The notes beneath the pieces were generated by a model. The model saw nothing but the letters and a program-made list of their open reading frames with translations. It was not told where the DNA came from and did no database searches. From Streptomyces sp. NBC_01296 (GTDB lineage: Bacteria; Actinomycetota; Actinomycetes; Streptomycetales; Streptomycetaceae): a DNA stretch of 64,000 nt. A program made the translations under genes and the position numbers. Below, one piece after another: positions 34,271 to 42,135 of the stretch. The first letter of the stretch is position 1. Each line of letters begins with the position of its first letter. The DNA lies in NCBI RefSeq assembly GCF_035984415.1, contig NZ_CP130720.1, positions 8,370,001-8,434,000 of the forward strand, in the 5' to 3' direction.

Positions 34271-35814
34271 GCCGGTACCTCCTCGCAGTCGATGAGCCGA
34301 AACGGGTCATCGTAGAAGAACGCCACATGACGGCCGGGGAGTTGCATTCCGTTCATTTCGGTCTCGGCCTTCATGCGCAGCCGGTGGATGGTGCCGGGCA
34401 GCTGGGTCGTGGGGTAGCCGACGAGCATGTCGAGCGGGGCGCCCAGCGCCTGCAGCGCGGGGTCCCGGCGGTCCCAGAGCGCCACGCCGATGCCCTCGGA
34501 GATGGCCGCCTTGAGCGGTTCCAGTGCCTGCCCCTCCAGGGCGGGGGCGCTGAGCGTCACCGCCGTCAGGTGCTGGTCCGCGACCAGCTTGTTGCGCCAG
34601 ATGCGCAGCCCCGTCGTGGTCGGATCGGCACCCGTCCAGGAGTGCGGGCGGGCTGCGCTGGCCGCCCGCAGGGCCTGCCAGCGCAGCCGCCAGCGGCGCA
34701 GCTGGGCCGGGTCGCGGGTACGCATCCGCTCCAGGCTGCGCAGGTGGACGTAGTAGCGCAGCCCTATGGGGACCGGCTCGTCCTCGCCCGCCTCGGGCAG
34801 CCCCAGACCCGCCACGTCGTGGTTGAGCATGCTGTACGGCAGGACGAACTCGATGTGGATCGGGCTCGGGTCCTGGCCGGCACGGTCCGCGTCTGCCCAG
34901 TGCTCCTCACCGCGCCGGACGGCCCGCTCCACAAACGTGCCCAGGGTCGACGGCGTGGCCCGCTCGAGGGCGCCCGAGACCGGGGCCCAGTGGCCGGCCG
35001 TCCGGTTGACCCAGTGCCGCACGTAGATGTCGGGTGAACCGTCGAGGGCGGGATCCACCATGACGATCAGACAGCGGGGAACGTCCCCGTCGGACGGGCC
35101 CGTGGTGCCCGGCCGGCCCGGGGCGCCCAGCCGCTCGCGCCGCCGGCGCAGCGCCTCCTCGGTCCCGGCTCCCGCGCCGGACGCCCAGGCCTCGCACCAC
35201 TCCCGCAGCCGGCGTCGCCGCTCGCTGTCCTGCGGCACCAGCTCGGCGACGCACTCCAGCAGGACCACGGCGGGCGGCAGTCCGCCGGCCTGGGCGTTGA
35301 GGTCGAGCAGGTGGTCGAAGAGCTGGCCGGGCGTGAGTTGGCCGGGCAGGTCCAGCTGCAGCTCCCGACTCAGCCGGTCTTGCAACTCGCCCGCATCGAA
35401 CCCCGTGTGCCCGGCGAGCAGTGCCCGGGCCGCCTTGACGTCCCTGTCCTCGAATACCCCGAGCAGGGGCAGCGCCGAGGAGGGCTCGGGGTCCCAGGCT
35501 CGGAGCACCCGCTCCCGCACACGCCCGGCGACGTCACTGCCCTCGTGGAGCTCGACGGCGTAGAGGAGCGCGTCCACGCCGGTCTCCACGTCCTCTTGGT
35601 CCCGTAACACCGCCTGCACGAGGGCGACCGTATCGTTCCGGGCATTCATGCCGGGCAGATCCATGGCTCTTTCGAGGTATCCACCGACACTCTGCCCGAA
35701 CAACAGCCGCTCGCGAGGGTCCCGGACGCAGTCCAGCGCACTCAGCTCGTCCACGAGCGCCATCCGCAAGCGCGCCCTCTCCCCAACGCCCAACCGCACC
35801 GCCACGTTCCCCAC
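34267..35814 (-). CDS. VMAP-like protein (EAD2-like plus VMAP-C-like regions)
   Basis: About 515 aa. The N-terminal 90 residues (MALVDELSALDCVRDPRERL; NDTVALVQAVLRDQEDVETG) resemble effector-associated domain 2. The C-terminal part has the features of VMAP-C (vWA-MoxR-associated protein): DVPRCLIVMVDPALDGSPDI, HIEFVLPYSMLNHDVAGLGL, YYVHLRSLERMRTRDPAQLR. VMAP proteins complete the vWA/MoxR/VMAP ternary systems and connect them through matching EADs to effectors; the caspase at 22007 has the same EAD type. GTG at 35814 preferred (GGGGGA 8 nt upstream); the frame is open to a GTG at 35847. First gene of the operon. Confidence 0.8.
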   Translation of the reverse strand: MGNVAVRLGVGERARLRMALVDELSALDCVRDPRERLLFGQSVGGYLERAMDLPGMNARNDTVALVQAVLRDQEDVETGVDALLYAVELHEGSDVAGRVRERVLRAWDPEPSSALPLLGVFEDRDVKAARALLAGHTGFDAGELQDRLSRELQLDLPGQLTPGQLFDHLLDLNAQAGGLPPAVVLLECVAELVPQDSERRRRLREWCEAWASGAGAGTEEALRRRRERLGAPGRPGTTGPSDGDVPRCLIVMVDPALDGSPDIYVRHWVNRTAGHWAPVSGALERATPSTLGTFVERAVRRGEEHWADADRAGQDPSPIHIEFVLPYSMLNHDVAGLGLPEAGEDEPVPIGLRYYVHLRSLERMRTRDPAQLRRWRLRWQALRAASAARPHSWTGADPTTTGLRIWRNKLVADQHLTAVTLSAPALEGQALEPLKAAISEGIGVALWDRRDPALQALGAPLDMLVGYPTTQLPGTIHRLRMKAETEMNGMQLPGRHVAFFYDDPFRLIDCEEVPA

Positions 35815-36500
35815 CCCCGACCATCCCCCAGAAGTCGGCACGAGCACCCTCGCTGATCCGCGAAATTATCACGGGGCCTTCTTTGCCACCAGAAGAACTG
35901 ATCAATCCCCTGGGAACGTCCCACATGAAATCCGGCGCTTGGCCGGCACCCTGACGACCCGCAGAAGTGCGCGGTCCGGGTTCGGCCGTCCCGGACCGGC
36001 GGGGGATCCAAAGCGAGCCGAGGGGGCGGGTCAGGCGGACCGCCACCGTCCAGGGGCGCTGATACTCCAGGAGGCCCAGGCGCACAGGTCCGTGCCGCGC
36101 CTCGAGCGCCGCGGCCGCCGCTGGGGAGTTGCGAGTCCGGTGGCCTGGTACGAACGCCGGCTCGACCACATGCGGGACGGCAGGGACAACCGCGCCCTGG
36201 TCTGAACTCCCCGCCGGTCTTCGCGAGCGCCCCCTGGGCCCCCGGGGGCCGGCCCTCTCGTACGGGCGCCGGGCAGGGACCCGGGGTGGCGGCCCCGACC
36301 GGCAGAAGTAGGCCGGACCTACTTCTGCCGGTGGAAGCGCATGGTCCGGCCCGCGTCCGCCGTGTTGGCTCGACGTGGACGGACGGCCGCGGCCGGCCCG
36401 CCGGGCATGACCGTGCCCCGGGCGGCCCACACCGCCGTCCGGCAACCGGCGCCGCACGCCCGCTCCGGTTCCGACGACCGTCTTGACCCAGGGGAACGAC
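35815..36500. other. Intergenic region before the PLC gene
   Basis: No supportable gene on either strand. It carries the start region of the VMAP operon (AT-richer around 35855-35900) and the perfect hairpin at 36298-36332. Confidence 0.45.
36298..36332. terminator. Perfect 15-bp hairpin with no gene to terminate
   Basis: ACCGGCAGAAGTAGG, loop CCGGA, then the exact reverse complement. It has the shape of a Streptomyces terminator, but neither flanking gene reads into it: both start and run away from it. It may be a terminator left after gene loss, or a binding site. Confidence 0.5.
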
Positions 36501-37967
36501 ATGTTTGCAAGAGGCTTCCGCGTGCTGCGAAGGCTGTCCCTACCCGTCCTCGCGCTGGTCTTCCTGGCCGCGATGCTGCCCACCCCGACGACGGCGGTGG
36601 CGGCGTCCGGGAGCAAGTACGGAGACGCCCGCCTTGACCAGTGGTCCTCGCTGACCACGCACAACTCCTACGCGGACTCGGGGGCTTTGCCGCCGCGGAA
36701 CCAGTCGCGCAGCATCTCCAAGCAGCTCGACGACGGCGTGCGCGGGCTGATGATCGACACCTATGACATCGCCTACGACGCGGAGGGCAATCACGACGTG
36801 ATGATGTGCCACTCCACGTTCAAGTGCTTCGGAACCTTCAGCGGCGGACTCATCACGGTGGTGGAATTCCTCAAGGCCCACCCGGAGGAAGTGGTCACCA
36901 TCTTCCTGGAGAACTACGCCAGCCGCGCGACGCTCACGGAGGCGGTCTCCAGCGTGCTGGAGGGTGAGAACGCCAAGGACCTGCTGTTCTCGCCCAATCA
37001 GTACGACATCGACAAGCGGAACTGGCCGCGGCTGCGCGACATGGTCTCCGACAACCGCCGCCTGGTGGTCCTCCAGGACAAGTGGGGAGAGGACGTCCCG
37101 GTCAAGTCCGGTGACGGGAGCAAGGAATACGGGCGCCTGATGTACACCTGGGCACGCACGGTGGAGACGCTCTACGACTACGACGGCCGGCCGAGCGGCT
37201 GCGCCTCGCGCAACAGCAACCCGGTGGGGCAGAACCCCATGCCCGGCACGGCCCTGACGCCGCTGTTCACGATGAACCAGTTCGACTCGAGCGTGTTGAA
37301 CCCGGAGGCCAAGGCGCCGGGCGACAACGGCTCGGCCCTGAAGAACCGCATCGACAAGGACTGCCGTCCCGCCGCGGGCCGTTACCCGAACTACGTCGCG
37401 GTGAACTTCTACGAGAAGAGCGACTCCGGCAGCACCACCCCGATGTCCGTGGTCAACGAACTCAACCGCAACGCCCACGTCTTCCCGCCGCACCCGGCGC
37501 TGTGGACCGTCACCCCGAACAAGCAGTTCATCGGGCAGACCTACGAGACCACAGCCCCGAACCGCTGCATGGTGCGGGGCGAGGACTTCCCCGACGGCTC
37601 GGGCGGCGTGATGACGCAGCGGGCCTGCGCGAGCCCGGCGCCGAGCAGTCAGCAGTGGACGGTCCCGCTGCCGCCCTACGACAGCCAGAACTACTACTGG
37701 ATCAAGGCGGGCAACGGCTACTGCCTCACCGTCCCGTGGAACCTGGGCGTTCCGCCCGGCAACGGCATGCAGCTGTTCTGGTGGCCGTGCGAGAGCCGGT
37801 GGGCCTCGGACAACCAGCTCTGGGAGGTCATGCCGGCAGAGCAATACGGTGGGCGACGCGCCACCTACTTCATCAACCGGTGGACCGGCAAGTGCCTGAC
37901 CCTGGACCCCGCGACGACCGGCGGCAAGGCCGGCAAGGTCACCCAGGACGTCTGCCCGACCCGCTGA
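36501..37967 (+). CDS. Secreted PI-PLC X-domain protein with ricin-type lectin domain
   Basis: A 488-aa exported protein: signal peptide RLSLPVLALVFLAAMLPTPT; a PLC-like TIM-barrel X domain from about residue 45 (SSLTTHNSYADSGALPPRNQ with the first catalytic His; MIDTYDIAY; MMCHSTFKCFGTFSG with the second His; PEEVVTIFLENY); then from about 345 a ricin-B/beta-trefoil region (NRCMVRGEDFPDGSGGVMTQ; GNGYCLTVPWNLG; QLWEVMPAEQ; GKCLTLDPATTGG). PI-PLC X proteins cleave phosphoinositol lipids without calcium; the lectin suggests binding to a glycan surface. ATG at 36501 with AGGGGAA. Confidence 0.87.
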   Translation: MFARGFRVLRRLSLPVLALVFLAAMLPTPTTAVAASGSKYGDARLDQWSSLTTHNSYADSGALPPRNQSRSISKQLDDGVRGLMIDTYDIAYDAEGNHDVMMCHSTFKCFGTFSGGLITVVEFLKAHPEEVVTIFLENYASRATLTEAVSSVLEGENAKDLLFSPNQYDIDKRNWPRLRDMVSDNRRLVVLQDKWGEDVPVKSGDGSKEYGRLMYTWARTVETLYDYDGRPSGCASRNSNPVGQNPMPGTALTPLFTMNQFDSSVLNPEAKAPGDNGSALKNRIDKDCRPAAGRYPNYVAVNFYEKSDSGSTTPMSVVNELNRNAHVFPPHPALWTVTPNKQFIGQTYETTAPNRCMVRGEDFPDGSGGVMTQRACASPAPSSQQWTVPLPPYDSQNYYWIKAGNGYCLTVPWNLGVPPGNGMQLFWWPCESRWASDNQLWEVMPAEQYGGRRATYFINRWTGKCLTLDPATTGGKAGKVTQDVCPTR

Positions 37968-37981
37968 CGGAACCCGACACC

Positions 37982-38007
37982 AGCCCGGCCGACCAATCGG
38001 CCGGGCT
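37982..38007 (+). terminator. Terminator of the PLC gene
   Basis: AGCCCGGCCGA, loop CCAA, TCGGCCGGGCT: a perfect 11-bp stem 14 bp after the stop codon, followed by a mixed CTCGTCATGCTTT stretch. Confidence 0.85.
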
Positions 38008-38054
38008 CTCGTCATGCTTTCCGCATGGGGGAGATCGCCTCACTCGTGTGTGGC

Positions 38055-38090
38055 GTAAGGCCGACCCGGCAGTCACCGGGCCGGCCTTAC
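38055..38090 (-). terminator. Terminator of the serine protease gene
   Basis: Arms 38055-38069 and 38076-38090 form a 15-bp stem with one mismatch around a 6-nt loop, 53 bp past the protease stop on the minus strand. Convergent with the PLC terminator. Confidence 0.8.
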
Positions 38091-38142
38091 GCCTCGTCAG
38101 GTGCCCGGGCAACGCCGAGGGAGCCGTGGCGGGGAGTGCGTG

Positions 38143-38935
38143 TCAGGGGAGCCGGAGGGCGAACCTGTCGAAGATGTCCCCCACTTCGATCCACCCGACC
38201 TGATTGCAGACCTGACTCGTGCCGACGCCAGAACAGCCGAATCCCGCGACGACCATGCCGTTCAGCTCCCGCGAGTCCGCGTTGTTGATGGTGATCACGG
38301 GACCGCCGCTGTCGCCGGGCCGGGCGACCGTGCTGCTGTTGTTCGGGGTGCTGGCGCTTCCCCCAGACGTAGGCGCCGTTGTTGACCCAGGTCGCGTTGC
38401 CGGCGTACGCGGTGCGGATGTTGCAGACCACCTTGGAGGTGTAGCCCAGCTGGCAGGTGTAGTCACCGACCGCCGCGTTGCGCACGCCGTTGAGGTAGCG
38501 CGTGTACCCCTGCGCGTCGACGCCGTCCCACGTGTAGCGGCTCGTCGGCGTCTCGATGAACGCCGAGTCGAGGTCGTCCAGCTTGGCTCCGACCGTGCCG
38601 ACGCGGTTGCCGCCGGCGGTGTAGACGGTCTCGCCGAGCCCATAGCAGTGGCCCGCGGTGACGAGCCACTGGCGGCTGTCCACGGTGCTGGTGGCCGGGA
38701 CGCCGCTGGTGCAGTGGGCGAAAGAGCCGTTCGCGGGCCCGAGTGCGGCCCCCGCGTAGAACGGCGCCGAGTCGTTCCAGCGGCTCAGCGGCACCGCGGG
38801 GGGTGACTGACGGAGGCTGATGGGGGTGGTCCGGGCTGCCGCGAGTCTCCAGCCCAGCCTGCCGGTGTCGAGCTCGAAACCGCCTGATGCCTCGGTGGGG
38901 AAGAGCGCGCGCAGTTCATCGACCGTCAGTGCCAT
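38143..38935 (-). pseudogene. Trypsin-like serine protease with one frameshift
   Basis: From ATG 38935 the protein (MALTVDELRALFPTEASGGF) shows a chymotrypsin-fold peptidase: catalytic His in WLVTAGHCYGLGE, the Asp region LDDLDSAFIET, then NNGAYVWG at about 38370. There the frame must change by one nucleotide, in a G5 run, to reach SASTPNNSSTVARPGDSGGP with the catalytic Ser and the end FDRFALRLP at 38143. Adding one G restores a continuous protein of about 264 aa. It may be a sequencing error, a real null, or slippage-controlled. No classical signal peptide is seen from this start. Confidence 0.8.
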
Positions 38936-38965
38936 GGAAACCCTCGCATGTGGACACATCGTCAC

Positions 38966-39544
38966 CGGCTGGTGAAGGCGGCCTTATGGCAACAGAGAGT
39001 GACATTTGATCCTTCGGTGATGAGGAGAGCTGATATCGAGCCGTCAAGGCCTAAAGCCACCAAGACGGAGCGATGGCGAAATTGCCCTGCGAGAGGGACA
39101 CCTCAGCTCCTGCAGGCCACCGGTTGACTACGCACCGGAGCCGCCCGCCGCAGTACGCACCGTGGCTGCAACGAGAGCAGCACCTCATGCGCGCGCCCCA
39201 CCGAACCGCCTCCTGCTCCCCGGACGACCTGGCCGAACAACGCTGCGGCATTCGATGTGCCCCGGCCGAACCGCTGCGCAAAGCGGCCCGCGGCCGTCAG
39301 CAGGGGCGGGAGGGGCCCGACCGTCTCGCGTGGCGGTGCGTTCGTGGTTCGGACACTGTGGATGTACAGGCGTCGGAAGGTGAACGCGACGGACAGGCAG
39401 GATGGGGGTGCCTGCCTGCGCTGCGAACGGGGTCGGGACGGCGATCACCCAGAACCCGTCCTGATACCGGTACGACGCCGGCGCCGGGCCCGGGTGGTGT
39501 GGACATCGGCCACGTCTCGGCATGTGCCCGACCGGCCCCGCGCG
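38966..39544. other. Intergenic region
   Basis: Open frames here (for example 39073-39636 plus) are Arg/Pro/Gly-rich shadows with no family match. It holds the upstream DNA of the alcohol dehydrogenase operon. Confidence 0.45.
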
Positions 39545-39560
39545 GGGGCCGTCCGGCCCA
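39545..39560. promoter_or_regulatory. DevR-like box upstream of the adh operon
   Basis: GGGGCCGTCCGGCCCA, a near palindrome of the GGGnCC-n4-GGCCC type, 73-88 bp before the alcohol dehydrogenase start. It belongs to the box family described in the findings. Confidence 0.5.
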
Positions 39561-39632
39561 TGCGCGCCGGCCTCCACGAGGTCAGGCTGGCGGTGACCGA
39601 TACCCGACCAGAGAGGAAGGGAGGGCGACGTC

Positions 39633-40709
39633 ATGAAGGCACTCGTCTTCCACGGCCCGGGACAGACCTCCTGGCAGGACGTTCCGGATCCGGGCATCAA
39701 GGACGCCGCCGACGCGGTGGTCCGCGTCGACGCGGTCACCATCTGCGGTACCGACCTGCACATCATCAAGGGCGACGTGCCCGAGGTGACCCCGGGCCGC
39801 ATCCTGGGCCACGAGGCGGTCGGCACCGTCGTCGAGATCGGCGGCGACGTCCGCAGCGTCCGGCCGGGCGACCGGGTGCTGATCTCCTGCATCTCGTCCT
39901 GTGGCCGCTGCCGGTTCTGCCGGGAAGGCCACTACGGCCAGTGCCGCGGAGGCGGCGGCTGGGTGTTGGGCCACACCATCGACGGCACGCAGGCCGAGTA
40001 CGTCCGCGTGCCCTTCGCGGACCTGTCCGTGCACCCGCTGCCCAGCGCCGTCGACAGCCACGACGCCGTACTGCTCGCCGACATCTTCCCCACCTCCTAC
40101 GAGGTGGGCGTCCTGAACGGCAAGGTCCGGCCCGGCGACACGGTCGTCGTGGTCGGCGCCGGCCCCATCGGCCTGGCCGCCATCGCCACCGCGCAGCTCT
40201 ACAGCCCCGGCCGGATCATCGCCGTCGACCTCGCCGAGTCCCGGCTGGCAGCGGGCCGCGCCCTGGGTGCGGACGCAACAGCGCGCGCGGACGAGGAGCC
40301 CGAGAGGCTCGTCGAGGACCTCACGGACGGGCTCGGCGCCGACGTCGTCATGGAGGCGGTCGGCGTGCCGGAAGCCTTCGAGATGTGCACGCGGATGGTT
40401 CGCCCCGGCGGGCACGTCGCCAACATCGGCGTCCACGGCAAGCCGGCGACCCTCCACCTCGAGGACCTGTGGATCAAGGACGTCACCCTCACCACCGGGC
40501 TCGTCGACACCTACTCGACGCCGATGCTCCTGAAGATGATGGCCGCAGGCCGGCTCCCCGCCGCCTCGCTGGTCACCCACCGCTTCGAGCTCGGGCAGAT
40601 GGAGGAGGCGTATGACGTCTTCTCCCGCGCGGCCGAGACCGGAGCCCTCAAGGTGGCGCTGGGCGGCCCTCAGCACAACACCGTGAGCACACAGACCTCG
40701 GGGAAGTGA
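39633..40709 (+). CDS. Zinc-dependent alcohol dehydrogenase
   Basis: A 358-aa MDR-family oxidoreductase. Catalytic zinc site: C38 in VTICGTDLHIIKG and H59-E60 in ILGHEAVG. Structural zinc cysteines are in SCISSCGRCRFCREGHYGQC, and the NAD(P)-binding motif is VVVVGAGPIGLAAI. Related enzymes oxidise or reduce short-chain alcohols or formaldehyde-type substrates with NAD(H). Strong AGGAAGGGA ribosome site before ATG 39633. First of four coupled genes (adh, HTH-PPOX, HAD, GH65). In this island it may recycle NADH during fermentative or hypoxic growth (inference). Confidence 0.9.
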   Translation: MKALVFHGPGQTSWQDVPDPGIKDAADAVVRVDAVTICGTDLHIIKGDVPEVTPGRILGHEAVGTVVEIGGDVRSVRPGDRVLISCISSCGRCRFCREGHYGQCRGGGGWVLGHTIDGTQAEYVRVPFADLSVHPLPSAVDSHDAVLLADIFPTSYEVGVLNGKVRPGDTVVVVGAGPIGLAAIATAQLYSPGRIIAVDLAESRLAAGRALGADATARADEEPERLVEDLTDGLGADVVMEAVGVPEAFEMCTRMVRPGGHVANIGVHGKPATLHLEDLWIKDVTLTTGLVDTYSTPMLLKMMAAGRLPAASLVTHRFELGQMEEAYDVFSRAAETGALKVALGGPQHNTVSTQTSGK

Positions 40710-41386
40710 ACATCATGCCCAGAACGTCACCGAAGCCCGCTCAGGAAGTCGGACACACGGACCTCGGGCGGCGGATCGCCGCCCGGCGCATGGAACTCGG
40801 GCTCACCCGTGAACAGGTGGGCGACCGCTGTGGGACGGACGCCTCGTACATCGCCTACCTGGAAGAGCGGGCCGCCAACCCCAGCGCCGGTTCGCTCGTA
40901 CGCCTCGCCGACTCGCTCGGGACGACCGTTGCCGAACTGACCGGCGCCACCACCGATCAACCGCCCGGCCGCGGTACCGCCTGGCTGGACTCCGAACTCG
41001 TCCCGCTCAGCGAGGCGGAGTGTGGTCGGCTGCTGTCGACGCACGGCATCGGCCGGGTTGCGATCTTTACCGCGGAAGGCCCCGGAATCTTCCCGGTCAA
41101 CTACGTCGTCGCCGGGAACGACATCGCCTTCCGGACCTCCGGTGACGCGCTACTCGCCCGTGCCGCCGGCACCGAGGTGGCATTCGAGGTCGACCACATC
41201 GACGACGCGATGAAGCAAGGCTGGAGCGTGATGGCCGTCGGCGAAGTCGTCGGCGTCACCGACGGCGAAGCCCTTCAACGGCTGGACGCCATCGCGCGCT
41301 CCCTGCCCTGGGCGGGCGGACAGCGTACGCACTGGATGTCGGTCACTCCCGTCCGGATCACCGGCCGCCGCGTGGGGCGCAAGTGA
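40706..41386 (+). CDS. XRE-HTH / pyridoxamine 5'-phosphate oxidase-like fusion
   Basis: 226 aa. Residues 18-80 are an XRE/Cro HTH (LGRRIAARRMELGLTREQVG; DASYIAYLEERAANPSAGSL). Residues about 95-226 are a split-barrel PPOX/flavin-type domain (LSEAECGRLLSTHGIGRVAI; IFPVNYVVAGNDIAFRTSGD; VAFEVDHIDDAMKQGWSVMA). Such domains bind FMN, F420 or heme. The fusion suggests a cofactor- or redox-sensing regulator. The GTG start overlaps the adh stop by 4 nt; an ATG lies three codons in. Confidence 0.88.
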   Translation: MNIMPRTSPKPAQEVGHTDLGRRIAARRMELGLTREQVGDRCGTDASYIAYLEERAANPSAGSLVRLADSLGTTVAELTGATTDQPPGRGTAWLDSELVPLSEAECGRLLSTHGIGRVAIFTAEGPGIFPVNYVVAGNDIAFRTSGDALLARAAGTEVAFEVDHIDDAMKQGWSVMAVGEVVGVTDGEALQRLDAIARSLPWAGGQRTHWMSVTPVRITGRRVGRK

Positions 41387-42135
41387 CGTCGATCCGGGCC
41401 GTCGTCTTCGACACCGACGGGGTCCTGCTCGATTCCACGGTGCTCCACGCGACCGCTTGGAAGGCCGCCTTCGACGGCTGCCTCGACGCGTGGGCATCCG
41501 ATGGCACGACGCAGCGACCCTTCGATGCCGATCGCGAATACCGGGAGCTGGTCGACGGGAAGGCCCGCTACGACGGGGCCCGTGCCTTCCTGAGCGCCCG
41601 GGGGATCGATCTGCCACCGGGTGAGCGCGCGGACACGTCGGGCTGCCGCACGGTCTGGGCCGTGGCCGCGCGCAAGGAACAGATCTTCACCGAGAACCTC
41701 AGCTCCCGGGCCGTCGACGCGTTCGCCGATGTCCGCCCGGCCCTCAACGAGCTGAAGGCCCGAGGCGCGCGGTGTGCAGCGGTGTCCGCGTCCCGGCACG
41801 CCCGCGCACTGCTGGAGTCCGCCGCCCTGGCGGATCTCTTCGACGCGCTGGTGGACGGAAAGGACGCGGCGCGGCTCGGCCTGGCCGGCAAGCCCGATCC
41901 CGCGCTCTTCCTCGAAGCGGCCGGGCGTCTGGGCACCGCCCCCGCGGACACGGCGGTCGTGGAGGACGCGATCGCCGGGGTCGAGGCAGGGAGCCGGGGC
42001 GGCTTCGGCCTGGTCGTCGGCATCGACCGGTCACCCGATGCGCACACGGCCGACTCCCTGCGCGCAGGAGGGGCGGACCTCGTGCTGTCCGACCTCGGCG
42101 CACTGCCCGCCGTACTCCGCGGGCACGCACCATGA
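41383..42135 (+). CDS. HAD hydrolase, beta-phosphoglucomutase type
   Basis: 250 aa. HAD motif I is VVFDTDGVLLDSTVLH (D-x-D nucleophile/acid, residues about 9-11), the cap holds the substrate-specificity segment DGKARYDGARAFLSARGID, motif II is AVSASRHARALLES, and the C-terminal motifs are LAGKPDPALFLEAA and AVVEDAIAGVEAG. Beta-PGM converts beta-glucose 1-phosphate to glucose 6-phosphate. Its 4-nt overlaps with the neighbours on both sides, and the GH65 phosphorylase that follows, make this role likely. GTG start. Confidence 0.88.
   Translation: MTSIRAVVFDTDGVLLDSTVLHATAWKAAFDGCLDAWASDGTTQRPFDADREYRELVDGKARYDGARAFLSARGIDLPPGERADTSGCRTVWAVAARKEQIFTENLSSRAVDAFADVRPALNELKARGARCAAVSASRHARALLESAALADLFDALVDGKDAARLGLAGKPDPALFLEAAGRLGTAPADTAVVEDAIAGVEAGSRGGFGLVVGIDRSPDAHTADSLRAGGADLVLSDLGALPAVLRGHAP

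Noticed and set aside
39073..39636. 187-aa plus-strand open frame upstream of adh
   Set aside because: Composition is shadow-like, it overlaps the regulatory box and adh start, and it has no motif or ribosome site.
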